14,943 bases of DNA. It comes from Desulfofustis sp. GTDB lineage: Bacteria; Desulfobacterota; Desulfobulbia; Desulfobulbales; Desulfocapsaceae. Position 1 is the first letter of the stretch. Every line of letters starts with the position of its first letter. The DNA is taken from contig JARFQM010000020.1 of NCBI GenBank assembly GCA_029287755.1, positions 1 through 14,943 on the forward strand, written 5' to 3'. Shown piece after piece: positions 7,289 to 14,298 of the stretch. The position numbers and the translations under genes were made by a program. The notes under the pieces are model-generated. The model made no database searches. It was not told the origin of the DNA and was given only the letters and a program-made list of their open reading frames with translations.

Positions 7289-8143
7289 ATGAAATGTATA
7301 ACGGGTATATCAGATATCAAAGATCGCTATGATGCATTTATTATCGATATCTGGGGGGTGCTGCACGATGGGGCCAAAGCCTATCCAGGGATAATTGACT
7401 GCCTCCGCAAGCTGCGGGGCTGCAACAAAAAGGTCACGCTTCTTTCCAACAGCGGGCGGCGAGCCCATGTGGTCGGCACTGATTTGTACGATTTCGGTAT
7501 TGCGCCGGATCTGTACACATCTCTGGTCACCTCAGGAGAACTCACTCATCTTACATTTAAGACCAATGTTGACAGTCGGCTGCAGCGTCTGGGCACACGC
7601 TACTATCTGCTGGGCCCGGAGAATTATGGTCTCACGGAGGGGCTCAACCTCCATAGAATTGATGATGTGACCAGGGCAGAATTTATTTTAACCATAGGAG
7701 TCGAGGGGAACCCAGAGTCAACAGAGAGCTACGAAAAGACCCTGAAGGACTTCGCTCAAAGGGGGCTGACAATGGTCTGTGCCAACCCGGACGTCTCAGT
7801 GAATCGAAATGGGGTGCTGGGCATCGGACCTGGTGCTCTGGCGGTTTATTATGAGAGTCTGGGGGGGCAGGTCATATACTTTGGCAAGCCTTTCAAGGCC
7901 GTTTACAATCTGTGTCTGGAAAAGTTACATGGTATTGCTCCCGATCGAATAATAGTCGTTGGAGACAGTTTGAAAACTGATATAGCAGGGGCGAACAACT
8001 GTGGAATTGACACTATCTTGGTGGGAACCGGAATTCATTGGCGGGAGCTGACAACAATTCCCGCAGATGTTCAGCAGGTCACAGCACTCTGCCGGGCGGA
8101 GGGTATCTTTCCCACTATGGTTGCCAAAGGTTTTGTCTGGTAA
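7289..8143 (+). CDS. HAD-IIA family hydrolase (TIGR01459-like) with DxW motif I
   Basis: A 284-residue cytoplasmic HAD-superfamily protein of subclass IIA, resembling the TIGR01459 group. Motif I is DIWGVLHDG with nucleophile Asp20; the usual Asp+2 general acid/base is Trp22. Motif II is Ser53 in LLSNS, motif III is Lys200 in YFGKPF, and motif IV is GDSLKTD (225-231), so the nucleophile, phosphate-binding and metal-binding residues are present. As far as I recall, the Trp is shared by this subgroup (DVWGV-type motif), so it is not a mutation unique to this gene. Ordinary phosphomonoesterases keep Asp at +2, while PhnX-type phosphonatases have Ala, so a reaction other than simple phosphatase action is possible. 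It lies 36 bases after phnE2, with no strong ribosome-binding site before ATG 7289, and 19 bases before the dehydrogenase gene. It is probably in the same operon, and the role is likely linked to the imported phosphorus compound. Confidence 0.87.
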   Translation: MKCITGISDIKDRYDAFIIDIWGVLHDGAKAYPGIIDCLRKLRGCNKKVTLLSNSGRRAHVVGTDLYDFGIAPDLYTSLVTSGELTHLTFKTNVDSRLQRLGTRYYLLGPENYGLTEGLNLHRIDDVTRAEFILTIGVEGNPESTESYEKTLKDFAQRGLTMVCANPDVSVNRNGVLGIGPGALAVYYESLGGQVIYFGKPFKAVYNLCLEKLHGIAPDRIIVVGDSLKTDIAGANNCGIDTILVGTGIHWRELTTIPADVQQVTALCRAEGIFPTMVAKGFVW

Positions 8144-8162
8144 GTCACCCCCACAAGAAATT

Positions 8163-9491
8163 ATGGAACTCACAGAACTTCTTGGATCTTCGTTCGATTG
8201 CGCCTGCAGCAGGCACCACACGGTTCCCACCGAGGAATTCATCTATGGGGAGAATTCGTTTGGCGCCATTCCCAGGTTAATCGACACCTACAGTCCTCAA
8301 AAAAGATGTTTGATCATTGCTGACCGCAGAACCTACGGTGCCGCAGGTCAGGAAATCGAAGCCTTATGCGAAACCAGCGGGGTGAGGTGCGACCACTTTA
8401 TCGTTCCTGACATTGGAGATGAATCGCCGGTGGTGGATGACCGGACCAGGGATGTCCTGGTCAAACAAATCACTGACCCCGGTCTGTTAATCGCGGTGGG
8501 CAGCGGCGTAATAAATGATCTGGTGAAGTGGGCGGCCTTCCTGCAGGATAAACCTTATATCGTCGCTGCTACGGCCGCTTCCATGAATGGATACGGTTCA
8601 GCCAATGTTGCTGCCACAATTGATGGTCTTAAGGTACTTTTCCATGCAGCTGCACCTAAAGCAGTCATCGCCAGACCTGGCATCATAATCAACGCGCCTT
8701 ATGAGTTGAGTACCGCCGGGCTTGGTGATGCCCTTGCCAAGCCGGTAAGCAGCGCTGACTGGAGACTGAACAACTTCTTGTTTGAGGATTATTATTGTCA
8801 GTTCTCCATTGATCTGCTCAAAGACCTCGAACCGGTCTACCTGCAAGGTCCACAAAAGATCAAGAACCGCGATCCGGATGCTTTTCAAGCGCTGTTCACG
8901 GCCCTGTTCTATTCAAGCGTTGCCATGACCATCGCAGGGACCTCGTCGCCCGCCTCGGGCGCTGAGCACTTGATTTCGCATACCCTGGATATGCTGGCCG
9001 CACGGGACAGGTGCTCCCACGATCTGCATGGCCGACAGGTCGGGGTAAGCTCCATCTTAATGGCTGCTTTGTATGAAAGGTTGATGAGTATTGAGCGTCC
9101 TCAATTCCGTGAACCTGCAACTGCAGTGGATGGCTCGTTCTGGGGGGCCCTGACACCGGTAGTAGAAAAGGAATATCGGGAAAAACTTCCCAAGATGGCC
9201 CGGGCCATTGCCATCCTCAACCAAGCCGATAAGTGGGAAGCTCTCAGAGCCGCCATTACACCTCATCTGCTTCCTGCACGGAAGTTAAAGGAGTGCCTGC
9301 AGCGAGCCAAGGCGGCGCATCGATATTCAGATCTGCGGTATGATAAGGTGCCGATCAATGAGGATTTCTTTGCGGCGGCGGTCAACCATGCCAATCAGAT
9401 GCGCAATCGCTTTACCATCCTCGACATAGCCGTACTGCTCGGGGTACTGCCGGAGGAGACAGGGGATCTTATCGACAACTGGCTTTCTTGA
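8163..9491 (+). CDS. egsA: sn-glycerol-1-phosphate dehydrogenase family protein
   Basis: A 442-residue member of the iron-containing alcohol dehydrogenase-like superfamily, EgsA/AraM branch, which interconverts sn-glycerol-1-phosphate and dihydroxyacetone phosphate with NAD(P). The nucleotide-binding loop is AVGSGVIND (111-119), followed by TAASMNGYGSAN with S140-M-N-G143, a hallmark of G1P dehydrogenases. Metal ligands expected from the family are Asp189 (GLGDALAK), His269 (GAEHLISH) and His289 (DLHGRQVG); all are present with family-like spacing. The open frame reaches back to 8067 inside the HAD gene, but homology begins at about MELTELL, so I place the start at ATG 8163, which has a weak purine-rich site (AAGAAA). 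In archaea the enzyme makes lipid backbone; here the transporter context suggests a catabolic direction to DHAP, which is inference. Another 3-carbon phosphate or phosphonate is possible. Confidence 0.9.
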   Translation: MELTELLGSSFDCACSRHHTVPTEEFIYGENSFGAIPRLIDTYSPQKRCLIIADRRTYGAAGQEIEALCETSGVRCDHFIVPDIGDESPVVDDRTRDVLVKQITDPGLLIAVGSGVINDLVKWAAFLQDKPYIVAATAASMNGYGSANVAATIDGLKVLFHAAAPKAVIARPGIIINAPYELSTAGLGDALAKPVSSADWRLNNFLFEDYYCQFSIDLLKDLEPVYLQGPQKIKNRDPDAFQALFTALFYSSVAMTIAGTSSPASGAEHLISHTLDMLAARDRCSHDLHGRQVGVSSILMAALYERLMSIERPQFREPATAVDGSFWGALTPVVEKEYREKLPKMARAIAILNQADKWEALRAAITPHLLPARKLKECLQRAKAAHRYSDLRYDKVPINEDFFAAAVNHANQMRNRFTILDIAVLLGVLPEETGDLIDNWLS

Positions 9492-9599
9492 GTCAGACTG
9501 CCGGCCTTTAAAATCAAGGATGTAAACGCGCAGCAGCTTTACTTAAGCGGGCCCTCGAGAGCACTTCTTGCGGCTTCGAAAAAAAGGAAGTGGCCGAGT
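9492..9599. other. Convergent intergenic region between egsA and prpF-like gene
   Basis: A 108-base gap between genes that end facing each other. The only notable pairing is CACTTC (9562-9567) with GAAGTG (9587-9592), whose loop contains an A-run that would read as T-rich on the other strand. This is a weak candidate for a shared terminator. Confidence 0.3.
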
Positions 9600-10682
9600 T
9601 CACTTCAATACATGCGCTGGAATATAAACTTCCCCGGCTGCCAATTTCCGTGCCGTGCGAATCAGCCCCACTGATTTTATGGCAACGCTGTCGCCCTCGA
9701 ACGTATAGTCAACTGTGAGCTTGATGCTTCCCATGGGGTGTTCTATTGCAATACGGGCAGGACTGTCTGCGGGTGAAAGAACCAGTCCGTCGGCCACAGT
9801 TCCGGGAGTTACAACACAGCTGGCCAAACATTGAGATCCGGTCACGGCCATGGTTGGGTGGCAATGCCATGGCATGAAATAGCGGGCACTGAACGTTCCT
9901 CCAGATACAGGTTGGGCGATCAAACCAAACTTTGGGGTAACGGAATCATGCACATCGCCCATGCCCATGCGTCTGCCGGCCTCAATCCGAAGGGCTTCCA
10001 TGCGCTCAAAAAATGTTCTGTTTTCATCCAGTTCAGCACAATTTTCATAACCGCTAAGGCCGAAATCTGCGGCCCTGGCGATGACCATCGGCATGGCCAC
10101 ATCCATACAGGTGACCGAAATCCCGTCGATAATATCGACCGGGTTTCCGGTGGGGAGCAGCGAACCGGTCACGCTGCCCACCACGTCCATGAACTGCAGT
10201 TCGACGGGAGATGCCGTGCCTGGTACTCCGTCAATTGCCGTTTCCCCGTCGTATCTGATCTGTCCACCGGGCGTCTGTACTTTCGCTACAATCCTCGCAT
10301 TTGTGTTAACTGCCCGAATGTTGACCAGCGTCTCATCACCGGTCGGTTCAAGCAGCCCCATTTCCAGTGCTGCCGGCCCGACTCCGGAAAGTATATTGCC
10401 GCAGGTTGGCTTATAATCAACCAGTTTGTCTTCGACGCTTACCTGAGCAAAAAAGTAGTCGATATCAGCCCACTCACTGTTCGACCTTGACAACATTGCA
10501 ACTTTCGTGGTTACCGCCGCGCCCCCGCCTATCCCATCGATATTGAGCGGGTGCCCGGAGCCGATCACGGCGATCAGCACTTTGCTGAGTAGATCGCGGC
10601 CCTCAGGTAGCTCCGCCCTGTTGAAGTATGGACCTCTGGATGTCCCACCGCGCATGAAAACAAACGGTATTGCCCTTTGCAT
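9600..10682 (-). CDS. prpF: PrpF / 4-oxalomesaconate tautomerase family isomerase
   Basis: A 360-residue cytoplasmic isomerase with the diaminopimelate-epimerase-like fold of the PrpF/GalD family. Family landmarks are FMRGGTSRGPYF (9-20), IDGIGGG (48-54), Lys60 in TTKVA and Cys94 in PTCGN. The 34-residue spacing of Lys60 and Cys94 is the same as that of the Lys73/Cys107 pair reported for PrpF, so they are the likely acid/base residues. A second conserved block, MPWHCHPTMAVTG, lies near residue 270. Known members move double bonds in tricarboxylic acids: 2-methylaconitate (PrpF) or 4-oxalomesaconate (GalD). Without AcnD or gallate genes nearby, and with tctC, tctAB and tcuB upstream, an aconitate-type isomerase role fits better; this is inference. 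The start at 10682 is supported by the family N-terminus; the ribosome-binding site (AAGAG) is weak. It begins 58 bases after tctAB and is probably co-transcribed. Confidence 0.9.
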   Translation of the reverse strand: MQRAIPFVFMRGGTSRGPYFNRAELPEGRDLLSKVLIAVIGSGHPLNIDGIGGGAAVTTKVAMLSRSNSEWADIDYFFAQVSVEDKLVDYKPTCGNILSGVGPAALEMGLLEPTGDETLVNIRAVNTNARIVAKVQTPGGQIRYDGETAIDGVPGTASPVELQFMDVVGSVTGSLLPTGNPVDIIDGISVTCMDVAMPMVIARAADFGLSGYENCAELDENRTFFERMEALRIEAGRRMGMGDVHDSVTPKFGLIAQPVSGGTFSARYFMPWHCHPTMAVTGSQCLASCVVTPGTVADGLVLSPADSPARIAIEHPMGSIKLTVDYTFEGDSVAIKSVGLIRTARKLAAGEVYIPAHVLK

Positions 10683-10740
10683 CAGCTCTTAGGTTCCTTG
10701 TTCTCTGTATTTGTCCTTTCAGGAAGCCTGATGAATCAAG

Positions 10741-12762
10741 TTAGATTCCTCCAATCGGCCAGGGCAGTTCGACGAGAGTCTGCAACAGTCCGGAGGGAAA
10801 ATCACGGTTCAAGGCGCCCGCCATGAAACACATGAGGGCGATACCGGCAGCGGTCAGGATGATCGTCTTGGGCCAGGCTTGCCGAGCTCGTACCCTGATA
10901 AAGGCAATCAGGAACATTGCCAGGGCCAGGATGAAGCCGACCAGCGCTGATAACACGAGTAAGGCTGCAAACCAGGCCAGAGTCGTCCAGAGTCCGTGCG
11001 GTGCTTTGGCATCCTCACCCGCAGCCTCACGGTCCGCAAACATCGCATCCGTCTCCGGTGCCCGTAACATGCGTATTAATAATACCAGGCAGGCGATTAT
11101 CGCGATAAAAGAGACAGTCATCGGGAAAATACGGTCTGTCTGGATGGTAATCGACGCGGCATTGAAAAAGCTGATAGCAGAGTAGATTGTAACCGCCAAA
11201 AGGAACAGCAGTGGTGCCCGTTTTCCACCAATTGGCACATCTCCTTCGGACATGATCTGTTTGGCTTGCCTGATCCCGACAACAATTGAAATAGCAGTGA
11301 TGATGAGCAGCACAATCACGATGGGCGAAAATATGTATTCAAGTCCGACACTGGTTCCCAGGCGGAATTTGCTCATGGCAATCTGGTAGGCCTGGAACGA
11401 GTAGTTCTCGGCCTGGGTACTCAAAACAAAGCCGATCAGAAAGGCCGGGCGGGACCATTCGAAGCGGCGCAGAAAGATGCCGAGCAGGCCGATCGCAAAG
11501 AGGGCCACCAGATCCCCCAGCGACTGCCGCGACTGAAAAGCGGCGAAAGTGATCAGCATGAATAAAAATGGCGCAAGCAGTGTGAAACGTATCGTGGTTA
11601 ACCGAGCAATGGCGGGGGAAAGTGCGATGCATATCCCGGCGCCGAGTACATTGGCGATGGCTAGCGACCAGACTGTTGTGTACGTGATATTAAGATTATT
11701 GGTAATCAACTGGGGACCGGCATCATAGCCCAGCAGGGCCAGACCGCCAATGAAGATGGCCATTGATCCGGACCCGGGGATACCGAAGATTAGCGTTGGA
11801 ACCAGCCCACCTCCTTCCTTGGCGTTGTTGGACGACTCGGGTCCAATGACCCCTCGTATTTCCCCCGAACCGAAGCCTGATTTGTCAGGAGTGGTCTGCA
11901 CGGCATGACCGTACGCGATCCAATCTACAACCGAACCTCCCAGACCGGGGATAACCCCGACAACAACGCCGATTAACGAACACCTGATCGACAGATACAG
12001 GTTGTTCCACCAATCGCGAACTCCCTGTAACCAGCCTGCTCCGAGCTTGGCATCCCTGGCAATGGCCCGGTCCTGACGCAGCAGTGAGATGATTTCTGGT
12101 ATTGCGAAAATGCCCATGCCAACAACCACCAGCTTGAGGCCATCGGTCAGATAGGGAACATCATAGGTTGACATCCGTAATGAACCGCCGGCATCGGCCT
12201 CACCAATGGTGCCAACCAGAAGTCCCAGGCAAGCGGCAGCGACACCTTTGAGCGGTATTCTGCCGGCGAGGATTGCCACCATGCTCAGTCCGAGGATGGT
12301 GATCATCAGCATTTCCGGGAGGCCGAAGGCCAGCACGATCGGGCGGGCAATCAGGATAAAAAAGGTCAAGAAGGAGGCACCAAGCAGCCCTCCGAACAGT
12401 GAGGAGGCAAAGGCCGCGGACAGTGCCCGTGCCGCTTCTCCCTTTTTAGCCAGAGGAAACCCGTCAAGCACGGTGGCCTGGGACGCAGAAGAGCCGGGGA
12501 TGCCCATAAGCACCGAGGCAAAGGTGTCGGAGGTCGGGATGACGGCAACCAGTCCTACCATCAAGGCCAGCCCAGATACAGGCTCCATGCCATAGATAAA
12601 GGGCAGGACCAGGGACAAACCGGCAATACCCCCGAGCCCGGGGAATACGCCGACGGAGAGACCAAGCAGAACTCCAAGCACCAGAAACATCAGCTGCTGG
12701 GGGTGAAAAATCAGAGCTAAGGCCTCCCCAAGAGCGGGCATGGCGGTTGCAAATATATCCAT
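10741..12762 (-). CDS. tctA: Fused TctA-TctB tripartite tricarboxylate transporter permease
   Basis: A 673-residue inner-membrane protein. Residues 1 to about 505 form a complete TctA permease (usual length near 500) with the N-terminal PGLGGIAGLSLVLPF motif, an internally similar VIPGLGGSVVDWIAYG motif, and the signature GPESSNNAKEGGGLVPTL followed by FGIPGSGSMA at about 307-337. Residues from about 512 to the end form a second hydrophobic module with four predicted membrane segments, separated by a charged loop (ETDAMFADREAAGEDAK), matching the small TctB subunit in size, position and topology. No separate tctB is present, so I read it as a natural A-B fusion. With TctC it would import tricarboxylates using an ion gradient. 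ATG 12762 is preceded by GGTGGAG at a suitable distance. The gene follows tctC across a strong stem-loop. Confidence 0.93.
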   Translation of the reverse strand: MDIFATAMPALGEALALIFHPQQLMFLVLGVLLGLSVGVFPGLGGIAGLSLVLPFIYGMEPVSGLALMVGLVAVIPTSDTFASVLMGIPGSSASQATVLDGFPLAKKGEAARALSAAFASSLFGGLLGASFLTFFILIARPIVLAFGLPEMLMITILGLSMVAILAGRIPLKGVAAACLGLLVGTIGEADAGGSLRMSTYDVPYLTDGLKLVVVGMGIFAIPEIISLLRQDRAIARDAKLGAGWLQGVRDWWNNLYLSIRCSLIGVVVGVIPGLGGSVVDWIAYGHAVQTTPDKSGFGSGEIRGVIGPESSNNAKEGGGLVPTLIFGIPGSGSMAIFIGGLALLGYDAGPQLITNNLNITYTTVWSLAIANVLGAGICIALSPAIARLTTIRFTLLAPFLFMLITFAAFQSRQSLGDLVALFAIGLLGIFLRRFEWSRPAFLIGFVLSTQAENYSFQAYQIAMSKFRLGTSVGLEYIFSPIVIVLLIITAISIVVGIRQAKQIMSEGDVPIGGKRAPLLFLLAVTIYSAISFFNAASITIQTDRIFPMTVSFIAIIACLVLLIRMLRAPETDAMFADREAAGEDAKAPHGLWTTLAWFAALLVLSALVGFILALAMFLIAFIRVRARQAWPKTIILTAAGIALMCFMAGALNRDFPSGLLQTLVELPWPIGGI

Positions 12763-12786
12763 GACTGTCTCTCCACCTACAGATAT

Positions 12787-12830
12787 AAAAAATGCACCCC
12801 CCTCCCGCTGCTCTGCGGGAGGGGGGTGCA
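12787..12830 (-). terminator. Strong intrinsic terminator/attenuator between tctC and tctAB
   Basis: A 16-bp perfect stem, TGCACCCCCCTCCCGC (12793-12808) with its complement at 12815-12830, closes a six-base loop (12809-12814). On the - strand the stem is followed at once by six T residues (complement of 12787-12792), giving a textbook rho-independent terminator. It starts only eight bases after the tctC stop. As tctAB follows in the same direction after 24 bases, it most likely works as a partial terminator that makes the binding protein more abundant than the permease, and it may also protect the tctC mRNA 3' end. No separate tctAB promoter is evident in the short gap. Confidence 0.88.
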
Positions 12831-12837
12831 GAAAAGA

Positions 12838-13941
12838 CTACTCTAAAGTAACCCCGTATCTCTCTTTCAACCAGTTCACGACAAAGGCCTTGGCCTCATC
12901 GGGAACCTCGGTGGCACTTTTAAAGGCGCTCTTGGCTTCTGCACCGGTCATCTGGGGATATTTACCCAGTGTTACCCCAGAGATCTCGGCAAAATCGCTG
13001 CGGGCCTTGATCGAGTCAAATGCTTTGGTATAGGTGGCGATTGCGTCAGCCGGTGCGCCCTGGGGCAGAAACACCATTTTCTGGGCCGGAAAGCCTGAAA
13101 CGAAGAAAGCTTTCCATGCATCCCATTTTTCTCCTTTTGTTTCACATCCCGTGGTCGCTTCGCAGACCTCCTTGAAGGTCGGCATATCCGGGAAAGTCGG
13201 GTCGCGGACAATGTTTCCGGCGGCATCCAGTGCGCCCCAGCTCATCATCGGTACGGCCTTGCCCTCTGCAACAAGCGGAGCAACCCCTTTGAGGTAACTG
13301 GAGGAGGTCTGGTAGTCGATATTGGCCTCGCCACGCTCAAACATAAGTCGACCGTCACCCCGGCCCTTGAGGCCAAAGACCGGCTCGACCTTCATGCCGA
13401 GCATTTCCCAGGCCAGCATTGGAACCAGGTCAAGGCGGGTTGCACCCTGGGAGCCGTAGATGAAATTAATGTCTTTCAGGCCCTCGGCGCTGCCGTCAAA
13501 TTTCTTGGCCAGATCCGGCGGCAGGTAGGCTACGCCGCCTGTGCCGGAGGCCAGGACAACATTCCAGTCTTTATATTCATACTTTACCCGCGGATCTCCG
13601 AGCAGATAGGGAAACTGGGTTGAGCCGGAGGAACCGAAAATCGTCGTACCGTCCTTGTACTTCTGTTGCTGGAACCAGTTGGCTCCTTTGGTGGATCCGG
13701 CCCCGGGCATGAATTTCACCACCACGGTCGGATTGCCCGGCAGGGCCTCGCTCAACAAAGGAGCATAGAAGTTGGCCCATTTAGCCGAGCCGCCGGATTC
13801 AGAAAACGGGATTACGAATTCGACCGTCTCGCCCGACAAGTCCATGCCATGGCTGCTGGCTAAAACATTCGTTGAAAAAGCGGCAAAAGCGGCAACTGCG
13901 AGTCCAAATGCCACTCTGCGAGTGATTTTTGTGATAGACAT
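12838..13941 (-). CDS. tctC: TctC/Bug-family periplasmic tricarboxylate-binding protein
   Basis: A 367-residue secreted binding protein of the tripartite tricarboxylate transporter family (Bug fold). A signal peptide with core VAFGLAVAAFAAFS is probably cleaved after NVLA (about residue 28). The mature part shows the TctC pattern: VEFVIPFSESGGSAKWA at the first ligand loop, VVKFMPGAGSTKGANWF at the second, and YGSQGATRLDL in the hinge region. It is somewhat longer than the usual 320-330 residues; the region CEATTGCETKGEKWDAW contains two cysteines that may form a disulfide. The ATG at 13941 follows a strong AGGAGG site on the - strand. Substrate is not readable from sequence; the TcuB neighbour suggests tricarballylate, citrate or aconitate. 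It is the first gene after the regulatory gap and before the attenuator. Confidence 0.93.
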   Translation of the reverse strand: MSITKITRRVAFGLAVAAFAAFSTNVLASSHGMDLSGETVEFVIPFSESGGSAKWANFYAPLLSEALPGNPTVVVKFMPGAGSTKGANWFQQQKYKDGTTIFGSSGSTQFPYLLGDPRVKYEYKDWNVVLASGTGGVAYLPPDLAKKFDGSAEGLKDINFIYGSQGATRLDLVPMLAWEMLGMKVEPVFGLKGRGDGRLMFERGEANIDYQTSSSYLKGVAPLVAEGKAVPMMSWGALDAAGNIVRDPTFPDMPTFKEVCEATTGCETKGEKWDAWKAFFVSGFPAQKMVFLPQGAPADAIATYTKAFDSIKARSDFAEISGVTLGKYPQMTGAEAKSAFKSATEVPDEAKAFVVNWLKERYGVTLE

Positions 13942-14110
13942 AAGCTCCTCCTTTTTTTTGATGATAGTAGATTCTCCCTAAAGGTAAACATCTTTCGATT
14001 GCCACCTCTACTCAGCGAATACAGATTTACAGGACTATTCATCGAGTACTATTCTTAGGGAAGACTCCATTTACTATAATCAGTTTCAAAGTTTTGCAGC
14101 ATTTCTGTGC

Positions 14111-14136
14111 GGGGGGCACAATACCCATCGTGCCCC
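14111..14136. repeat. Palindrome upstream of tctC, copy 1
   Basis: GGGGCAC (14113-14119) pairs with GTGCCCC (14130-14136). The inner AT/AT pairs and an ACCC loop follow after one A-C mismatch. The core CACAATACCCAT (14117-14128) recurs in reverse orientation in copy 2. TTTT follows on the + strand, but no + strand gene precedes it, and on the - strand no T-run follows, so a terminator role is unlikely. It may be an operator or part of a paired RNA structure. Confidence 0.55.
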
Positions 14137-14162
14137 TTTTAAACTAACAAACTTATATCATT

Positions 14163-14208
14163 TTAAAAAAAAGACTAGGAGACACAATGGGTATTGTGTC
14201 CCCCTTTT
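14163..14208 (-). terminator. Palindrome copy 2, probable terminator of the tcuB-like gene
   Basis: GACACAAT (14181-14188) pairs perfectly with ATTGTGTC (14193-14200) around the four-base loop GGGT; one A-C mismatch and two GC pairs extend the stem. On the - strand it lies about 95 bases after the tcuB-like stop and is followed, after five bases, by eight T residues (complement of 14165-14172), as expected of an intrinsic terminator. On the + strand it is followed by TTTT. Its similarity to copy 1 leaves an operator role open. Confidence 0.5.
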
Positions 14209-14298
14209 CATGCTCGACTTGCTCCATGCCGATATGGTGCGTCATATGCTGCCAATCCTGTTGCTGACTTCGACGCTGCACTGGCTCCACCTGCATGC

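Larger units (their letters stand above)
13942..14298 (-). promoter_or_regulatory. Regulatory gap upstream of tctC
   Basis: A 357-base non-coding stretch between the tcuB-like gene and tctC. It contains two related palindromes in inverted orientation (14111-14136 and 14178-14204, listed separately) flanking an AT-rich 40-base spacer. Closer to tctC, TATAGT on the - strand (complement of 14073-14078) could be a -10 element, with CTGCAA (complement of 14094-14099) as a weak -35 at short spacing. TCCCTAA near 13975 and TTAGGGA near 14055 form a further inverted repeat of unclear meaning. The strong tctC ribosome-binding site lies at about 13945-13952. Confidence 0.45.

Noticed and set aside
7861..7867. 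G7 run in the HAD gene as a phase-variable tract
   Set aside because: The frame is intact, the run is short, and hydrolase genes are not typical phase-variation targets.
8067..8162. Longer start for the glycerol-1-phosphate dehydrogenase
   Set aside because: The extension overlaps the HAD coding region and does not look like the family N-terminus.
9831..10490. 219-residue + strand frame inside the prpF-like gene
   Set aside because: Composition is His/Cys/Arg-rich and the opposite strand encodes a clear PrpF-family protein.
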